From positions 1-64,000 of the forward strand of contig JANQMU010000047.1 of NCBI GenBank assembly GCA_028279875.1: a stretch of DNA of 64,000 nt, written 5' to 3'. The DNA comes from Rhizobiaceae bacterium (GTDB taxonomy: Bacteria > Pseudomonadota > Alphaproteobacteria > Rhizobiales > Rhizobiaceae). Of this stretch, positions 42,399 to 51,929 are shown piece after piece. A program made the position numbers and the translations under genes. How positions within the stretch are numbered: position 1 is the stretch's first letter; each line of letters opens with the position of its first letter. The notes below the pieces were generated by a model. That model did no database searches. It saw only the letters and a program-made list of their open reading frames with translations, and had not been told where the DNA came from.

Positions 42399-42839
42399 TC
42401 AATATCTTCCGCTCTCCAGCAAGCGCAGCCTTCGATTGTGGCGCGCGCTGTAGAGGATCTTGGCCCAAAGCGCGAATGCAGGCGTCAGCATTCCGGCGTC
42501 GATCTCGATCTGATCGTGCAACCGACTTCCGGTTTCGGTTTCAATGACCTTCAGCGTGTGGAGCCATTCCCGCACGCCGGCACCGTGCTCGGAAGAGCGC
42601 AGGATCATTCCCTGTTCATCGCATTCCAGGATTTCGATGCGATAGGGTTGTTTGGGCAATATGCCAAAGAGGGACACCATCACCTCCAAACGTTGCCCGG
42701 TTTGGGTGCGTCCACCCGGCAGTCCATCGAAGGATACCAGACCTGCCATGACCTCACCCAACGCTTCGTAGTCGGTTGCCAATGCCCATAGGCGCTTGGA
42801 GCAGACAGGGTAGTCGTTTTGAACCGCTATTGTTTTCAT
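42399..42839 (-). CDS. SRPBCC family protein
   Basis: A 146-residue polyketide-cyclase/START-like protein: an N-terminal strand-helix (NDYPVCSKRLWALATDYEAL) followed by seven strands and a long C-terminal helix (AFALWAKILYSARHNRRLRLL), the helix-grip layout that encloses a hydrophobic cavity. No catalytic motif is evident. It converges on the GNAT gene and has no operon partner. Confidence 0.7.
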   Translation of the reverse strand: MKTIAVQNDYPVCSKRLWALATDYEALGEVMAGLVSFDGLPGGRTQTGQRLEVMVSLFGILPKQPYRIEILECDEQGMILRSSEHGAGVREWLHTLKVIETETGSRLHDQIEIDAGMLTPAFALWAKILYSARHNRRLRLLESGRY

Positions 42840-42983
42840 GGGATTCTCGTCAGCCTCTTCGAGCAGTGCATTAATGTCGACGCCTTGCGCCTGTTGGCGT
42901 TCTTCTGAAGCCCGGGCGTTTCATCCGGGGCATTCAGCGAACCGGCTTTATGGGGTTTTCACCCTGCATCTTGCCTTGTGGCT

Positions 42984-43370
42984 TCAACTCCCTTGGTAGA
43001 GAAGGGCTGCGCAAAAGAACCAGATGATCCAGTGCGGCAGTCGCAACAGGGTTGCTGCCGGCCTGTTGAGCCACTTCATTTGAACGACCCAGACGAGACC
43101 CCACAGAAAAAAGAGCAGACTGAGCAGAAGCACGACAGGGCGTTCGACGGGGCCAAAGTCGAAAAAGACAATGGCAAAAAGCACGGCTGCCACGACCAGA
43201 AGGTCAACGGACAGCATTTGAAACGCGCACATCGCCTGAACCCAATTGCTGGTGAGTTTGTCGTCTGTCGACGCCGGCACGATGGCGGCCGTTTCTCTTG
43301 TGCCGACGAAGACGTGGGCAACAAATGCGACCAGCGTGATGCAGGCGACGCTGAAAATCCAGATATTCAA
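42984..43370 (-). CDS. Small integral membrane protein, unknown function
   Basis: A 128-residue protein with four hydrophobic helices (about residues 3-23, 50-70, 78-97, 108-126). The start appears to be TTG 43370, supported by GGAGA seven bases upstream. The layout resembles small DUF membrane proteins of proteobacteria, but I recognise no family. Its neighbours are stand-alone genes and give no functional hint. Confidence 0.65.
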   Translation of the reverse strand: MNIWIFSVACITLVAFVAHVFVGTRETAAIVPASTDDKLTSNWVQAMCAFQMLSVDLLVVAAVLFAIVFFDFGPVERPVVLLLSLLFFLWGLVWVVQMKWLNRPAATLLRLPHWIIWFFCAALLYQGS

Positions 43371-43469
43371 TCGATGTCTCCGTGATGTGATGCCGGCGAA
43401 CAGGCGCCGGGGCGTGATGGTTTTCGGATTGATGGAGGCGAGCTGTCAGGCTGAAAGGAAGTTGCCCCC

Positions 43470-44081
43470 TCATTCACCGCCAGGCGACGGAGGCCGCAAA
43501 CCTGTCCTTAACATGGCAACAGCTTCTTCGATCATACGTCGGTGTCGTCGTTGAGAGATGTCGAACAGCCCCCTGTGCAGCGCCACTCCGTCCAGCATGC
43601 CGGCAAGAACCCGGCCAATCGAGGGTGCGTGGTGGTGTATCGCAATTTCTCCAAGATCCTGAAGACGGGCGATCTGTTTTGCATAGTGGGCACCCAAACG
43701 GTCGAAGAACCGAGCCACGTGGGCGGTAAACGTGTCCGACGCGAAGCTTGGGCCGAATACCTCGAAGAAGACGCGATGAAAGGAAGCCTGTTCGGCCGAG
43801 ATATCCATTGTGGTGCGAAGCTCTTCCAGAAAGGCGTTAAGCGTGTCGCATGGCTCACCGCGCATAATCCGGTCCTCAATAGCTGCAAAATGACGATCAA
43901 CAATTGCCGTCGTCATCGCGTCCTTGCTTTCGAAGTAGATGTACAGCGTACCCTTTGCCAGGCCAGCCGCCTGCGCCACGTCGTTGACGGATGTCGCGTG
44001 ATAGCCCTTGGCGGCGAACACATGCATGGCGGCGTCGAGAATGTCGCCCTGCATCTTTTCCTTGTCCACGATCTTCGGCAT
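43470..44081 (-). CDS. TetR/AcrR family transcriptional regulator
   Basis: A 203-residue regulator. ATG 44081 starts the conserved DNA-binding domain: DILDAAMHVFAAKGYHATSV and AAGLAKGTLYIYFESKDAM (residues 12-55). The open frame continues upstream to 44876 but is antisense to the membrane-protein gene and not conserved in type. The C-terminal ligand domain ends in an RTGLRPPSPGGE tail. It is divergent from the gene at 44265, and three copies of one palindrome lie between them, so autoregulation and control of that gene are very likely. Confidence 0.9.
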   Translation of the reverse strand: MPKIVDKEKMQGDILDAAMHVFAAKGYHATSVNDVAQAAGLAKGTLYIYFESKDAMTTAIVDRHFAAIEDRIMRGEPCDTLNAFLEELRTTMDISAEQASFHRVFFEVFGPSFASDTFTAHVARFFDRLGAHYAKQIARLQDLGEIAIHHHAPSIGRVLAGMLDGVALHRGLFDISQRRHRRMIEEAVAMLRTGLRPPSPGGE

Positions 44082-44112
44082 CTGCCGTAACCCCGTTCCT
44101 GTTGATCCTATT

Positions 44113-44128
44113 ATGACCGCATGGTCAT
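44113..44128. promoter_or_regulatory. TetR operator-like palindrome, copy 1
   Basis: ATGACC-GCAT-GGTCAT. First of three near-identical 16-base sites in the tetR divergent region; it overlaps the leader of the tetR-type gene. Confidence 0.75.
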
Positions 44129-44148
44129 TTTTGACGCACCCCCTTTTA

Positions 44149-44164
44149 ATGACCGCATGGTCAC
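44149..44164. promoter_or_regulatory. TetR operator-like palindrome, copy 2
   Basis: ATGACC-GCAT-GGTCAC, same orientation as copy 1. It falls between a leftward TTGACT (44174-44169) and a weak -10, where a repressor would block the tetR promoter. Confidence 0.75.
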
Positions 44165-44182
44165 AATAAGTCAATTGGGTAA

Positions 44183-44198
44183 ATGACCATGCGGTCAT
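44183..44198. promoter_or_regulatory. TetR operator-like palindrome, copy 3
   Basis: ATGACC-ATGC-GGTCAT, the exact reverse complement of copy 1, nearest to the membrane-protein gene that starts at 44265. Confidence 0.75.
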
Positions 44199-44264
44199 AT
44201 TTGATCGCTGGCAGTGCCTCGCGCGGACAGGTGATCGACGCTCAAGATAACAGAAGGAAATGAC

Positions 44265-44888
44265 ATGCAGACCGCACCCATCAGTTGGAACTACAATGGC
44301 GGGAATGATCCGCTTTGCGGCACGGGGGCCACGCCGACCGAACGATTGTTTGCGTATGGTATGGCCACATTGTTCACCGTCATCATACTGCTCGTCGACC
44401 AGCATCGTGACGTGCCTGTCGCGGATGGATGGCGCATTGCGCTGCTCGCCTTCTTCGCCTTCGACATTGCCGGCGGAGCAGTCGCGAACATGCTCAATTC
44501 CTGCAAGCGCTTCTATCACGCCCGTCTTCAACCGGGCGAAGGCCGCATCGCGCGACTGGCCAAGAACCCGAGGCTGTTTACCGCAATACATGTGCATCCG
44601 ATCATCGCGGCTTACTTCTTTCAAGGCAGCCTTTTGAGCGCTGCGGCCTGGTATGTCCTGCTTCAGGCCAGCGTTGCGGTGGTGCTGGCGCTGCCACTTT
44701 ACCTGCGCCGCGCTGTGGCGACCGGCCTTACGGTCCTGGCGCTGCTTGGGAACCAATATCTTCTGCCGCTGGGCGCGGGTTTGGAGTGGTTCGTCCCCTG
44801 CCTGTTCATCAAAATGGTGCTCGGTCATGCAGTGCAGGAAGAGCCCTACCGGGCGGAGCAAGAACTCAGAAGGCATGGTTCTGCATGA
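44265..44888 (+). CDS. Multi-spanning membrane protein under TetR control, unknown function
   Basis: A 207-residue protein with about five to six helices. AAGGAAA precedes the ATG by eight bases. Conserved-looking polar positions are FDIAGGAVANMLNSCKRFYH (about residues 67-86) and IHVHPIIAAYFFQG (about 108-121), where histidine, asparagine and cysteine lie near membrane borders. I do not recognise the family. As the sole divergent partner of the TetR gene it is presumably induced by that regulator's ligand. A role in detoxification or lipid chemistry would be a guess. Confidence 0.72.
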   Translation: MQTAPISWNYNGGNDPLCGTGATPTERLFAYGMATLFTVIILLVDQHRDVPVADGWRIALLAFFAFDIAGGAVANMLNSCKRFYHARLQPGEGRIARLAKNPRLFTAIHVHPIIAAYFFQGSLLSAAAWYVLLQASVAVVLALPLYLRRAVATGLTVLALLGNQYLLPLGAGLEWFVPCLFIKMVLGHAVQEEPYRAEQELRRHGSA

Positions 44889-44964
44889 CCCGTCCGAGCT
44901 CCTGGACCAGCGAGGCGGCTGCGTCGGGTCACCTGATCAGGCGGCCTCTGCCAGCCCGTTGCCT

Positions 44965-45816
44965 TTAGCGGCGCACCCCGCGCAGTGTCGGGTCCAGCCG
45001 GTCGCGCAACCAGTCTCCGACAAGGCTGATGGACAGGGCCAGAAGGAAGATGATCGCGCCCGGCAGCATGGTCAGCCACCAGGCCGTCAGCAGGCGGTCG
45101 CGACCTTCGCTCATGATCTGACCCAGGCTGGTGAGCGGCGGCTGCACGCCCAGTCCAAGGAAGCTGAGGGCGGTTTCGAGAAGCACCGTGAGCGGCAGGT
45201 TGATCGTCAGCTGCACCAGCGCGATGTTGAGGATGTTTGGCAGGATGTGGCGCATGTAGATGCGAAAAGGCGACGCGCCGAGGGCGCGGACGGCCAGCAC
45301 GTAACCGTGCTCCCGGGCGCTGAGGGCGGCGCCGCGGATCAGCCTGGCGTAGACCTCCCAGCCGGTGAGGCCGATGAGCAGCAGGAACAGCGCGAAGCTG
45401 TTGTCGAACACGGCCAGGACGAACAGGGCGACGATGATGATCGGCAGCGAGGCCTGGACGTCGACCGCCGCCATGATGACCGTTTCGGTCGTGCCGCGGC
45501 GGGCCGCCGCCAGAAGGCCGAGCAGGGAGCCGATGATGGCGCCGATAAAGGTGCCGACAATCGCTACGGTCAGCGTGATGCGCGAGCCGACAACAAGCCG
45601 CGCCAGCAGATCGCGGCCCTTTTCGTCGGTTCCGAGCAGAAAGCCCTCCTCACCGCCCAGAAACACCGGCGGTTTAAGGCGTTTGAGCAGCGAAGCTTCG
45701 CGATAGGTGTGTTCGGTGAGCAGTTCGCCGAAAACGGCAAATGCCACAAACAGCAGGATATAAGCTAGGGCGATGCGCACCGCCCAGGGCATGTCCGATA
45801 TCGTCGGCCTCACCAT
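44965..45816 (-). CDS. Dipeptide/oligopeptide ABC transporter permease (DppC type)
   Basis: A 283-residue permease with about six helices. The periplasmic segment FLLGTDEKGRDLLARLVVGSR near residue 58 and the EHGYVLAVRALGASPFRIYMRHILPN coupling region near residue 180 (EAA-type loop) are diagnostic of DppC. It is the last gene of the nitrilase-peptide transporter operon and is separated from the DppB-type gene by one base. Confidence 0.93.
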   Translation of the reverse strand: MVRPTISDMPWAVRIALAYILLFVAFAVFGELLTEHTYREASLLKRLKPPVFLGGEEGFLLGTDEKGRDLLARLVVGSRITLTVAIVGTFIGAIIGSLLGLLAAARRGTTETVIMAAVDVQASLPIIIVALFVLAVFDNSFALFLLLIGLTGWEVYARLIRGAALSAREHGYVLAVRALGASPFRIYMRHILPNILNIALVQLTINLPLTVLLETALSFLGLGVQPPLTSLGQIMSEGRDRLLTAWWLTMLPGAIIFLLALSISLVGDWLRDRLDPTLRGVRR

Positions 45817-45817
45817 T

Positions 45818-46741
45818 TCAACGGACCCTGATCCGCGGATCGATCACCAGATAGAGGAGATCGACCAGGAGATTGGCAATGACCATGGTGAAGGCGACCG
45901 CCAGCACCAGGAACTGCACAACGGCGATGTCGCGGGTGATCACAGAGCGGACGAGCAGCTGGCCGACGCCCGGCCAGGCGAAAACCTGCTCGGTGACTAC
46001 CGATCCGGCGATCAGGCTGCCGAGGCTGAGGCCCAGCAGTGTCACCAATGGGATTGCGGCATTGGGCGCGACATGGCGCACCAGACGCCGGGACCGCGGA
46101 ATGCCGCGGGCTTCGGCGGCGATCATGAACGGCTTGTTGATGGTCTCCAGCACCGAAGAGCGGGAGAACCGGGCGAAGGCGCCCATCGAGGCGAGGCCCA
46201 GCGTGGCTGCGGGTGCGAGCACCGCTCCAAAGGTGAACAGGTTGGCGCTGGCGCCGAAGAACACCTGAAAGACCAGTGCCCCAATGAGGATCACCGCCAG
46301 GCCGAACAGGAAATTCGGCATGGCGAAGGCAAACACCGAGAAGGCCATGACACCCCTGTCGATGGGCGTGTTGCGGTTGAGCGCGGCGATGACGCCAATG
46401 GGAATACCGATGCCGAGCGCTATCAGAAGCGCGGTTCCGCCAAGGACCAGCGTGGCGGGTAGTTTATCGAGAAACAATGTCAGCGCCGGCAGGCCGGTAT
46501 GGATCGAATAGCCGAACTGACCCCGTGCCAGCGAGCCGACATAGGTCAGATATTGTTTCCACAAAGGCTGATCGAGGCCGAGTTTTTCCCGGTACTGGTC
46601 GATCACCTCCTGCCCGACATCGGGCGGGGCGAGGGCGGCGGCCGGATCGCCCGACAGGCGGATGAAGACGAAGACGATGGTCACCGTCAGAAGCATGGTG
46701 GCGATCGCGCGGACGAGCCGGGAGGTGATATAGAGCAACAT
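45818..46741 (-). CDS. Dipeptide/oligopeptide ABC transporter permease (DppB type)
   Basis: A 307-residue permease with the DppB layout: N-terminal LVRAIATMLLTVTIVFVFIRLSGDP helix, large periplasmic loop with LGLDQPLWKQYLTYV, and the EAA loop with ARGIPRSRRLVRHVAPNA near residue 210. It pairs with the DppC-type gene downstream; its first base coincides with the end of the ATPase gene. Confidence 0.93.
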   Translation of the reverse strand: MLLYITSRLVRAIATMLLTVTIVFVFIRLSGDPAAALAPPDVGQEVIDQYREKLGLDQPLWKQYLTYVGSLARGQFGYSIHTGLPALTLFLDKLPATLVLGGTALLIALGIGIPIGVIAALNRNTPIDRGVMAFSVFAFAMPNFLFGLAVILIGALVFQVFFGASANLFTFGAVLAPAATLGLASMGAFARFSRSSVLETINKPFMIAAEARGIPRSRRLVRHVAPNAAIPLVTLLGLSLGSLIAGSVVTEQVFAWPGVGQLLVRSVITRDIAVVQFLVLAVAFTMVIANLLVDLLYLVIDPRIRVR

Positions 46742-48378
46742 CAGGGCGCTCCGGCTCCGGCGCTTGCCAGCGGGCCATACAGGCCGCCCGGAACGGCGGC
46801 GACGAGACCCTGCGTGTAGGCATCGTGCGGCGACCGGAAGACATCCGCAGCCGCGCCGCGTTCGACGACAGTGCCCCCGCGCATGACCAGCACCCTGTCG
46901 CAGATCGCCGCGGCGACCATCAGATCATGGGTGATGAAGATCATGGCGAAACCCATCGCCTGCTGCAGGTCCTGGAAAAGTTTCAGGATCTGCGCCTGGA
47001 TCGAAACATCGAGTGCCGAGACCGCCTCGTCGGCGATCAGGATTTTCGGCTCCAGGGCGAGCGCGCGGGCGATGCAGATGCGCTGTCTCTGGCCGCCGGA
47101 AAACTCGTGCGGATAGCGTTCGGCGGCTAATTGCGGCAGGCCGACGAGATCGAGTAGTTCGTGCACGCGCCGCTCGGCTTCGCTTTGGGAGGCGCCATGG
47201 ATGACGGGGCCTTCGGCGATGGCGCTGCCGATCTTCTGGCGCGGGTCAAGAGCAGAGTAGGGGTCCTGCAGGACGATCTGCAACTGGGACCGCAGCGCCT
47301 GCATCCGGGCGCCGTGCGCGGTCGTGATATCCTGGCCATCGAAGAAGATACGCCCTTCATCCGGTTCTTCAAGGCGCAGCAGGCAGCGGGCGAGGGTCGA
47401 TTTGCCGGATCCCGATTCGCCGACAACGCCGAGCGTTTCGCCGCTGCCCAGGGAAAAGGATATGTCCTGCAACGCTTTCAAAGGCTTTGCCGAAAAGAGG
47501 CCGGTCCTGATCCGGTAGGCGCGCGCCAGCCCTTCGACATTGAGAACGGGCGCAGGATCTGTGCGTGGCGTTGAATCCGCCGGCCGGGGGACGGCGGCCA
47601 GCAGCCGGCGCGTGTAGGGGTGTCGAGGACGGGTCAGCACAGCGTCCCGCGTGCCGGTCTCGACGATCTTGCCTTTGCACATCACGGCCACGGTATCGGC
47701 GATCTCGGCGACGACGCCGATATCGTGGGTGATGAACATCACCGCCGCGTTTTGTGTGCGGGCCAGTTCGGCCATCAGATGAAGAATTTCCGCCTGGGTG
47801 GTCACATCCAGCGCCGTGGTCGGCTCATCGGCGATCAGCAGTTGCGGTTCGAGCGCCAGCGCTCCGGCGATGACGACACGCTGTGCCTGGCCGCCGGAAA
47901 TCTGGTGCGGATATGCGCGGTAAATGCGATCCGGTTCCGGCAGTTGGACGGCCTGCAATAGGTCCATGACCCGCCGGCGCCGCTCGCGGCGGCCGGAAAC
48001 GCCGTGAACCTGAAGGATTTCCTCCAACTGGTGACCGATCCGTTGAATCGGATCAAGGCTGGCGGCTGCATCCTGGAAGATCATCGCCAGTTCACGGCTG
48101 CGCAATGTCTCGAATGCCCGGGATCGCTGCGGCGGCAAGGGCCGGCCGCGAAAACGGACTTCGCCGCCGCAAAGGCGCAGTTGCGGCGGCAGCATTCCGA
48201 TGATGGTCTGGGCAAGAACCGATTTGCCTGATCCGGATTCACCGACCAGGCAGAATGTCTCGCCTGCCCGGATTGTGAAATCAGCGCCCTCGACCGCCAA
48301 CGGCCGGTCAGCACCCTCCGGCAGCCCTACCGATAGATTGCTGACATCGATAACCGTTTCGGCCGGTGGCGCCTCCAC
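46741..48378 (-). CDS. Dipeptide-type ABC transporter, fused double ATPase (DppD-DppF)
   Basis: About 545 residues from a GTG near 48378 that has AGGAG just upstream; the open frame runs to 48525 only by overlapping the binding-protein gene, and GTG 48384 is an alternative. Domain 1 has [11 protein letters not shown] and [15 protein letters not shown]; domain 2 has [11 protein letters not shown] and [15 protein letters not shown], both with complete Walker B motifs ([20 protein letters not shown]). Both sites look active. It powers import of the ligand bound by the protein at 48387-49967. Confidence 0.92.
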   Translation of the reverse strand: MEAPPAETVIDVSNLSVGLPEGADRPLAVEGADFTIRAGETFCLVGESGSGKSVLAQTIIGMLPPQLRLCGGEVRFRGRPLPPQRSRAFETLRSRELAMIFQDAAASLDPIQRIGHQLEEILQVHGVSGRRERRRRVMDLLQAVQLPEPDRIYRAYPHQISGGQAQRVVIAGALALEPQLLIADEPTTALDVTTQAEILHLMAELARTQNAAVMFITHDIGVVAEIADTVAVMCKGKIVETGTRDAVLTRPRHPYTRRLLAAVPRPADSTPRTDPAPVLNVEGLARAYRIRTGLFSAKPLKALQDISFSLGSGETLGVVGESGSGKSTLARCLLRLEEPDEGRIFFDGQDITTAHGARMQALRSQLQIVLQDPYSALDPRQKIGSAIAEGPVIHGASQSEAERRVHELLDLVGLPQLAAERYPHEFSGGQRQRICIARALALEPKILIADEAVSALDVSIQAQILKLFQDLQQAMGFAMIFITHDLMVAAAICDRVLVMRGGTVVERGAAADVFRSPHDAYTQGLVAAVPGGLYGPLASAGAGAP

Positions 48379-48386
48379 CGCCACTC

Positions 48387-49967
48387 CTATTGTCCGGAGG
48401 GCTGCAGGTGCAGGTGGTCGAACAGCGTGCGGGCGACGGAACCCGTGGTGAAGTCCCATTTGTCGCGGAAAGCGTAGGTGATGACGTTGCGCCACAGATA
48501 CATGCCGGGCGTGACGTTTTCCCACTCATCGACCAGGGCGAGATAAGCCGCCTTGCGACTGTCGAAATCCTCCGCCGCTTCGAATGCTTCGCCGAGTTCA
48601 TAGAATTTCGGCGTGGCTTCCCAGGTCTTGTGTTTGGCGTTGACCCGGCTGGAATTGGGACCCCAATCGAGCCACAACGGCCGGTAGGGATCGCCGGAGA
48701 ATTCGCTCGACATGGACATGTTCAGCAGGTGAAACGGGCGCTTATAGGCCAGCGAGAAATTGTCGACGACCTTCATGCGCACATTGATGCCCACATCGCG
48801 CCACTGTTCGATCATGATCTCGGCGGCGGTTTCGTAGTTGGGATAGAAGCCCCGAGTGATGTGCCACACCAGTTCGCGGCCGTCATACCCGCTGTCGGCT
48901 AGCAAGGCCTTGGCGCGTTCAGGGTCGAAGCTGTAGCGGGATTTGCGGTCGGGATCGAAATAGGGCCCGTATTCGGGGAAATTGAACGGCGCCGGCGTGA
49001 AGGTCGCCCCGCCCCACAGCGCTTCGGTGATGGCGTCCCGGTCGATCGCCGAAACCATCGCCTTGCGCAGGTTGACGTCCTGCAGCGGATTGTCCGGCAG
49101 ATCCTCCGTCGCCAGCATGTTGAAGGCGAACATCGGATAGTTTTCAATGGATTGCGAGACGACCTTCACGCCCGGAGTCTGTTCCACCACCGGCACCTGG
49201 TCCGTCGGCACGCCGACGATCATGTCGAACTCGCCGGCCGCAAGTCCGGCGAAGCGGGTGGAGTATTCCGGTACCACCTTCCAGGTGATTTCGGAGGCAG
49301 GCGGCTTACCGGCCCACCAATTGTCATTGGCGACGGCCACCAGCTTGTCCGACGGGTCGAAACTGACGAGCTTGTAGGGTCCGGTGCCCATCGGCGCCTG
49401 GCCGAAGGCATCGGCGCCGACATCCTCATAATAGTGTTTCGGCAGCACGAAGCCGAGCGGGGTCACCAGCCGGTTGGCAAAAGCCGGGTCGGGCACGGCG
49501 GTTTCGATCTCCACGGTGTCGGGGCCTGTTGCCTCGACACGGACGATGCCGCGCGCGTAGCGCTTGCCGCGCGGGGCTTCAGGCTTTGCGCCCCAGATCC
49601 GCTTTTCGGACATGGAAAAGGCTACATCCTCGGCCGTCATCGGTTTTCCGTCGTGGAAGGTCACATCGTCACGCAGCGTGATGGTCCAGACCGTCGGGGT
49701 CGTCCGCTCCCATTTCGTCGCCAGCCAGGGGATGAGCTCCGTGCCGTTCTCGTCTGCGTGGAGGTTGCGGCGCAGGAGCGTGTCGAACAGGTTCCAGTGA
49801 ACCCGGCCTCCGGTGGTCGAAATGCCGGCAACCGGATCCATGGTCGGCCAGAGATTGTCGACCGCGAAGACCAGCGACGGGCGGTCTTCCGCGCCTGCCG
49901 CGCCGGCGCCGAATGCCGTCGCGGCGGCGAAGGCCGCTGCCAAGAACAGATTGCGAATTGGGTTCAT
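48387..49967 (-). CDS. ABC transporter substrate-binding protein, family 5 (peptide/nickel type)
   Basis: A 526-residue periplasmic protein with a signal peptide of about 26 residues (AAAFGAGAAGAED region) and the SBP_bac_5 fold: LATKWERTTPTVWTITLRDD near residue 85 and VTFHDGKPMTAEDVAFSM right after. Family ligands include peptides, opines, glutathione and other amides. Since the gene before it encodes a nitrilase-type amidase, an amide ligand is plausible. Confidence 0.92.
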   Translation of the reverse strand: MNPIRNLFLAAAFAAATAFGAGAAGAEDRPSLVFAVDNLWPTMDPVAGISTTGGRVHWNLFDTLLRRNLHADENGTELIPWLATKWERTTPTVWTITLRDDVTFHDGKPMTAEDVAFSMSEKRIWGAKPEAPRGKRYARGIVRVEATGPDTVEIETAVPDPAFANRLVTPLGFVLPKHYYEDVGADAFGQAPMGTGPYKLVSFDPSDKLVAVANDNWWAGKPPASEITWKVVPEYSTRFAGLAAGEFDMIVGVPTDQVPVVEQTPGVKVVSQSIENYPMFAFNMLATEDLPDNPLQDVNLRKAMVSAIDRDAITEALWGGATFTPAPFNFPEYGPYFDPDRKSRYSFDPERAKALLADSGYDGRELVWHITRGFYPNYETAAEIMIEQWRDVGINVRMKVVDNFSLAYKRPFHLLNMSMSSEFSGDPYRPLWLDWGPNSSRVNAKHKTWEATPKFYELGEAFEAAEDFDSRKAAYLALVDEWENVTPGMYLWRNVITYAFRDKWDFTTGSVARTLFDHLHLQPSGQ

Positions 49968-49980
49968 GTCCCCACTCCTT

Positions 49981-50850
49981 CTAAGCTGACATTGTGTCGT
50001 TGAAATCGCTGTGATGCATGCGGTAATCGCGCTCGTTTTCCAGAGACGGGATCTGCTGCCGTGTGGCCTCGACGTCGGCCAGATCGATATCGAGAATGCC
50101 CTCCTGAACCTCTTCGCCCAGATCCATCAGCACATTGCCCCAGGGGTGGACGACCATGGAATGCCCATAGGTCACACGGCCGTCATCATGTTCGCCGGTC
50201 TGTGCCGCCGCGATCATGAAGCAGCCATTTTCGACCGCCCGGGTGCGCAGCAGCATTTCCCAATGGGCCTGGCCTGTCGGGCGGGTGAAGGCCGATGGCG
50301 CGAACAGGAGCGTGGCGCCCTTCTTGGCATATTGCCGGTAGAGATGCGGAAAGCGCAGGTCATAGCAGATCGACAGGCCGAAGGGGCCCCAGGGCGTATC
50401 GACCAGAACCGCTTCTTCCCCGGGCGTATAGCGCTTCGATTCAAGCCGTTCGATGCCGTCGGGCAGACACACATCGAAGAGGTGGATCTTGTCATAGCGG
50501 GCGACGATCCGGCCGGACGCATTGATCAGATGCGTGCGGTTCACCGGCAGGTCGGCCTCCGAGCGGATCGGGGTGGAGCCGCTGTGCACCCATATGCCGT
50601 GTTGCGCGGCGACCTCCCGGCAGGCTGCAAGATAAGGATCGCTCTCTTCCCGCGTTATGATGGTCCGGGCTGCCTTGAAGTCCCGGTTCATGAGGCCCGC
50701 AGCTTCGGGGAGGCACAACAATTCGCAGCCATCCGCGGCTGCCCTTGCGGCGATTGCGCGAAGCTGTTCAACATTGCCCTCATGGGCGTTGGTGGAGCAT
50801 GTCTGCGCCACGCAAAGACGAAGGCGCTCGGCGATGTCGTTCCTGTCCAT
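49981..50850 (-). CDS. Carbon-nitrogen hydrolase (nitrilase superfamily, Nit2/omega-amidase-like)
   Basis: A 289-residue nitrilase-fold protein with the triad E49 (CLPEAAG), K121 (YDKIHLFD) and C162 (SICYDLRFP). The RFP after the catalytic cysteine and overall length are like Nit1/Nit2 amidases, which hydrolyse omega-amides such as deaminated glutathione or alpha-ketoglutaramate, rather than true nitrilases. First gene of an operon with a peptide-type importer; divergent from a LysR regulator 109 bases away. Confidence 0.9.
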   Translation of the reverse strand: MDRNDIAERLRLCVAQTCSTNAHEGNVEQLRAIAARAAADGCELLCLPEAAGLMNRDFKAARTIITREESDPYLAACREVAAQHGIWVHSGSTPIRSEADLPVNRTHLINASGRIVARYDKIHLFDVCLPDGIERLESKRYTPGEEAVLVDTPWGPFGLSICYDLRFPHLYRQYAKKGATLLFAPSAFTRPTGQAHWEMLLRTRAVENGCFMIAAAQTGEHDDGRVTYGHSMVVHPWGNVLMDLGEEVQEGILDIDLADVEATRQQIPSLENERDYRMHHSDFNDTMSA

Positions 50851-50959
50851 AGGCGGCCCTGATCTGTATTGCGTTACCAGAATGAACGATAATCACCGAC
50901 TGAAACCACGTAAAGTTCGATATTCTTGCAAAACGTTAGAGATACTTACATGATGGGAA

Positions 50960-51859
50960 ATGGCTCACACACGACGACTGCCGCCGCTGCACTCGCTGAG
51001 GATCCTCGAGGCGCTGTATCTGACCGGTTCTGTCACGCGGGCGGCGAACCATCTGAACGTCACCCATTCGGCGGTCAGCCAGCAGATCCGCCAGATCGAG
51101 CAATGGTCGGGCCGCACTATGGTGCGGCGGGTCGGCCGGCAATCGCGCCTGACGGAGGAGGGCGAGAGCCTGGCGCGGGTGGCGCGTGAGGCCTTCGACG
51201 CCATCCGGCACGAGGTGGATCGTTTGCCGCTGAGAAGCCGAAGGCCGGTGTCAATTGCGGCGCTGCCCATCGTTGCGGCGGAGTGGCTGATGTCGATGCT
51301 GCCGGACCTGCTCGAAAAAGACGCGGATGTGAGTGTTCATCTGTCCTACGCGCTGTCGGACCGGCCGCTGCAGCCGGAGCCCGATATCGCCATTCTCTTC
51401 GGGCTCAGGGACACGCTCGGGCCCGATGATCTGCCGCTGCTGGCTGGCGATGCCGCGCCGGTCTGCGCGCCGGCATTGCTCGACCGGTATGAAGGCGACC
51501 CCGCACGGGCGCTGATGCGCGGACCTTATCTTCATGACGAGGATCTGCGCATGTGGCCGGACTGGATGGAGGCTGCGGAACTACGCCCGAATGCCGATGC
51601 CCCGCAACCGCAGATTTATCTTGAAGGGTCCAGCCTCATGAAATCCGCGGCGCTTGCCGGCCATGGCATCGCTCTCTGCCGCCTGGCGCTGATGCGTGAT
51701 GATCTGGCGCATGGCCGGCTGGTGCAGCTTTCCGGTGTGACCACCGATGGTGACTGGATCTATTTTGCCCGCAGCAACGCTGCCCGGCGAACCGATACCA
51801 GTGTTGCATCCGTGCTTTCATGGCTCGAAGCCAGGGCGGCCGAAGAGGTGATGCTGTAG
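50960..51859 (+). CDS. LysR family transcriptional regulator (GcvA-like)
   Basis: A 299-residue regulator with the N-terminal winged helix (LHSLRILEALYLTGSVTRAAN, then VTHSAVSQQIRQIE; residues 11-55) and a substrate-binding-like effector domain from about residue 95. The helix sequence is closest to the GcvA subgroup. It is divergent from the nitrilase-importer operon and probably activates it. No clear LysR T-N11-A palindrome was picked out in the short spacer. Confidence 0.9.
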   Translation: MAHTRRLPPLHSLRILEALYLTGSVTRAANHLNVTHSAVSQQIRQIEQWSGRTMVRRVGRQSRLTEEGESLARVAREAFDAIRHEVDRLPLRSRRPVSIAALPIVAAEWLMSMLPDLLEKDADVSVHLSYALSDRPLQPEPDIAILFGLRDTLGPDDLPLLAGDAAPVCAPALLDRYEGDPARALMRGPYLHDEDLRMWPDWMEAAELRPNADAPQPQIYLEGSSLMKSAALAGHGIALCRLALMRDDLAHGRLVQLSGVTTDGDWIYFARSNAARRTDTSVASVLSWLEARAAEEVML

Positions 51860-51929
51860 CGGTCGGAGCGCAATTCTGTCCCACTACAGTCTTTCCAGCG
51901 CGTCTCATCCCATGACATCGTATCAGGGA

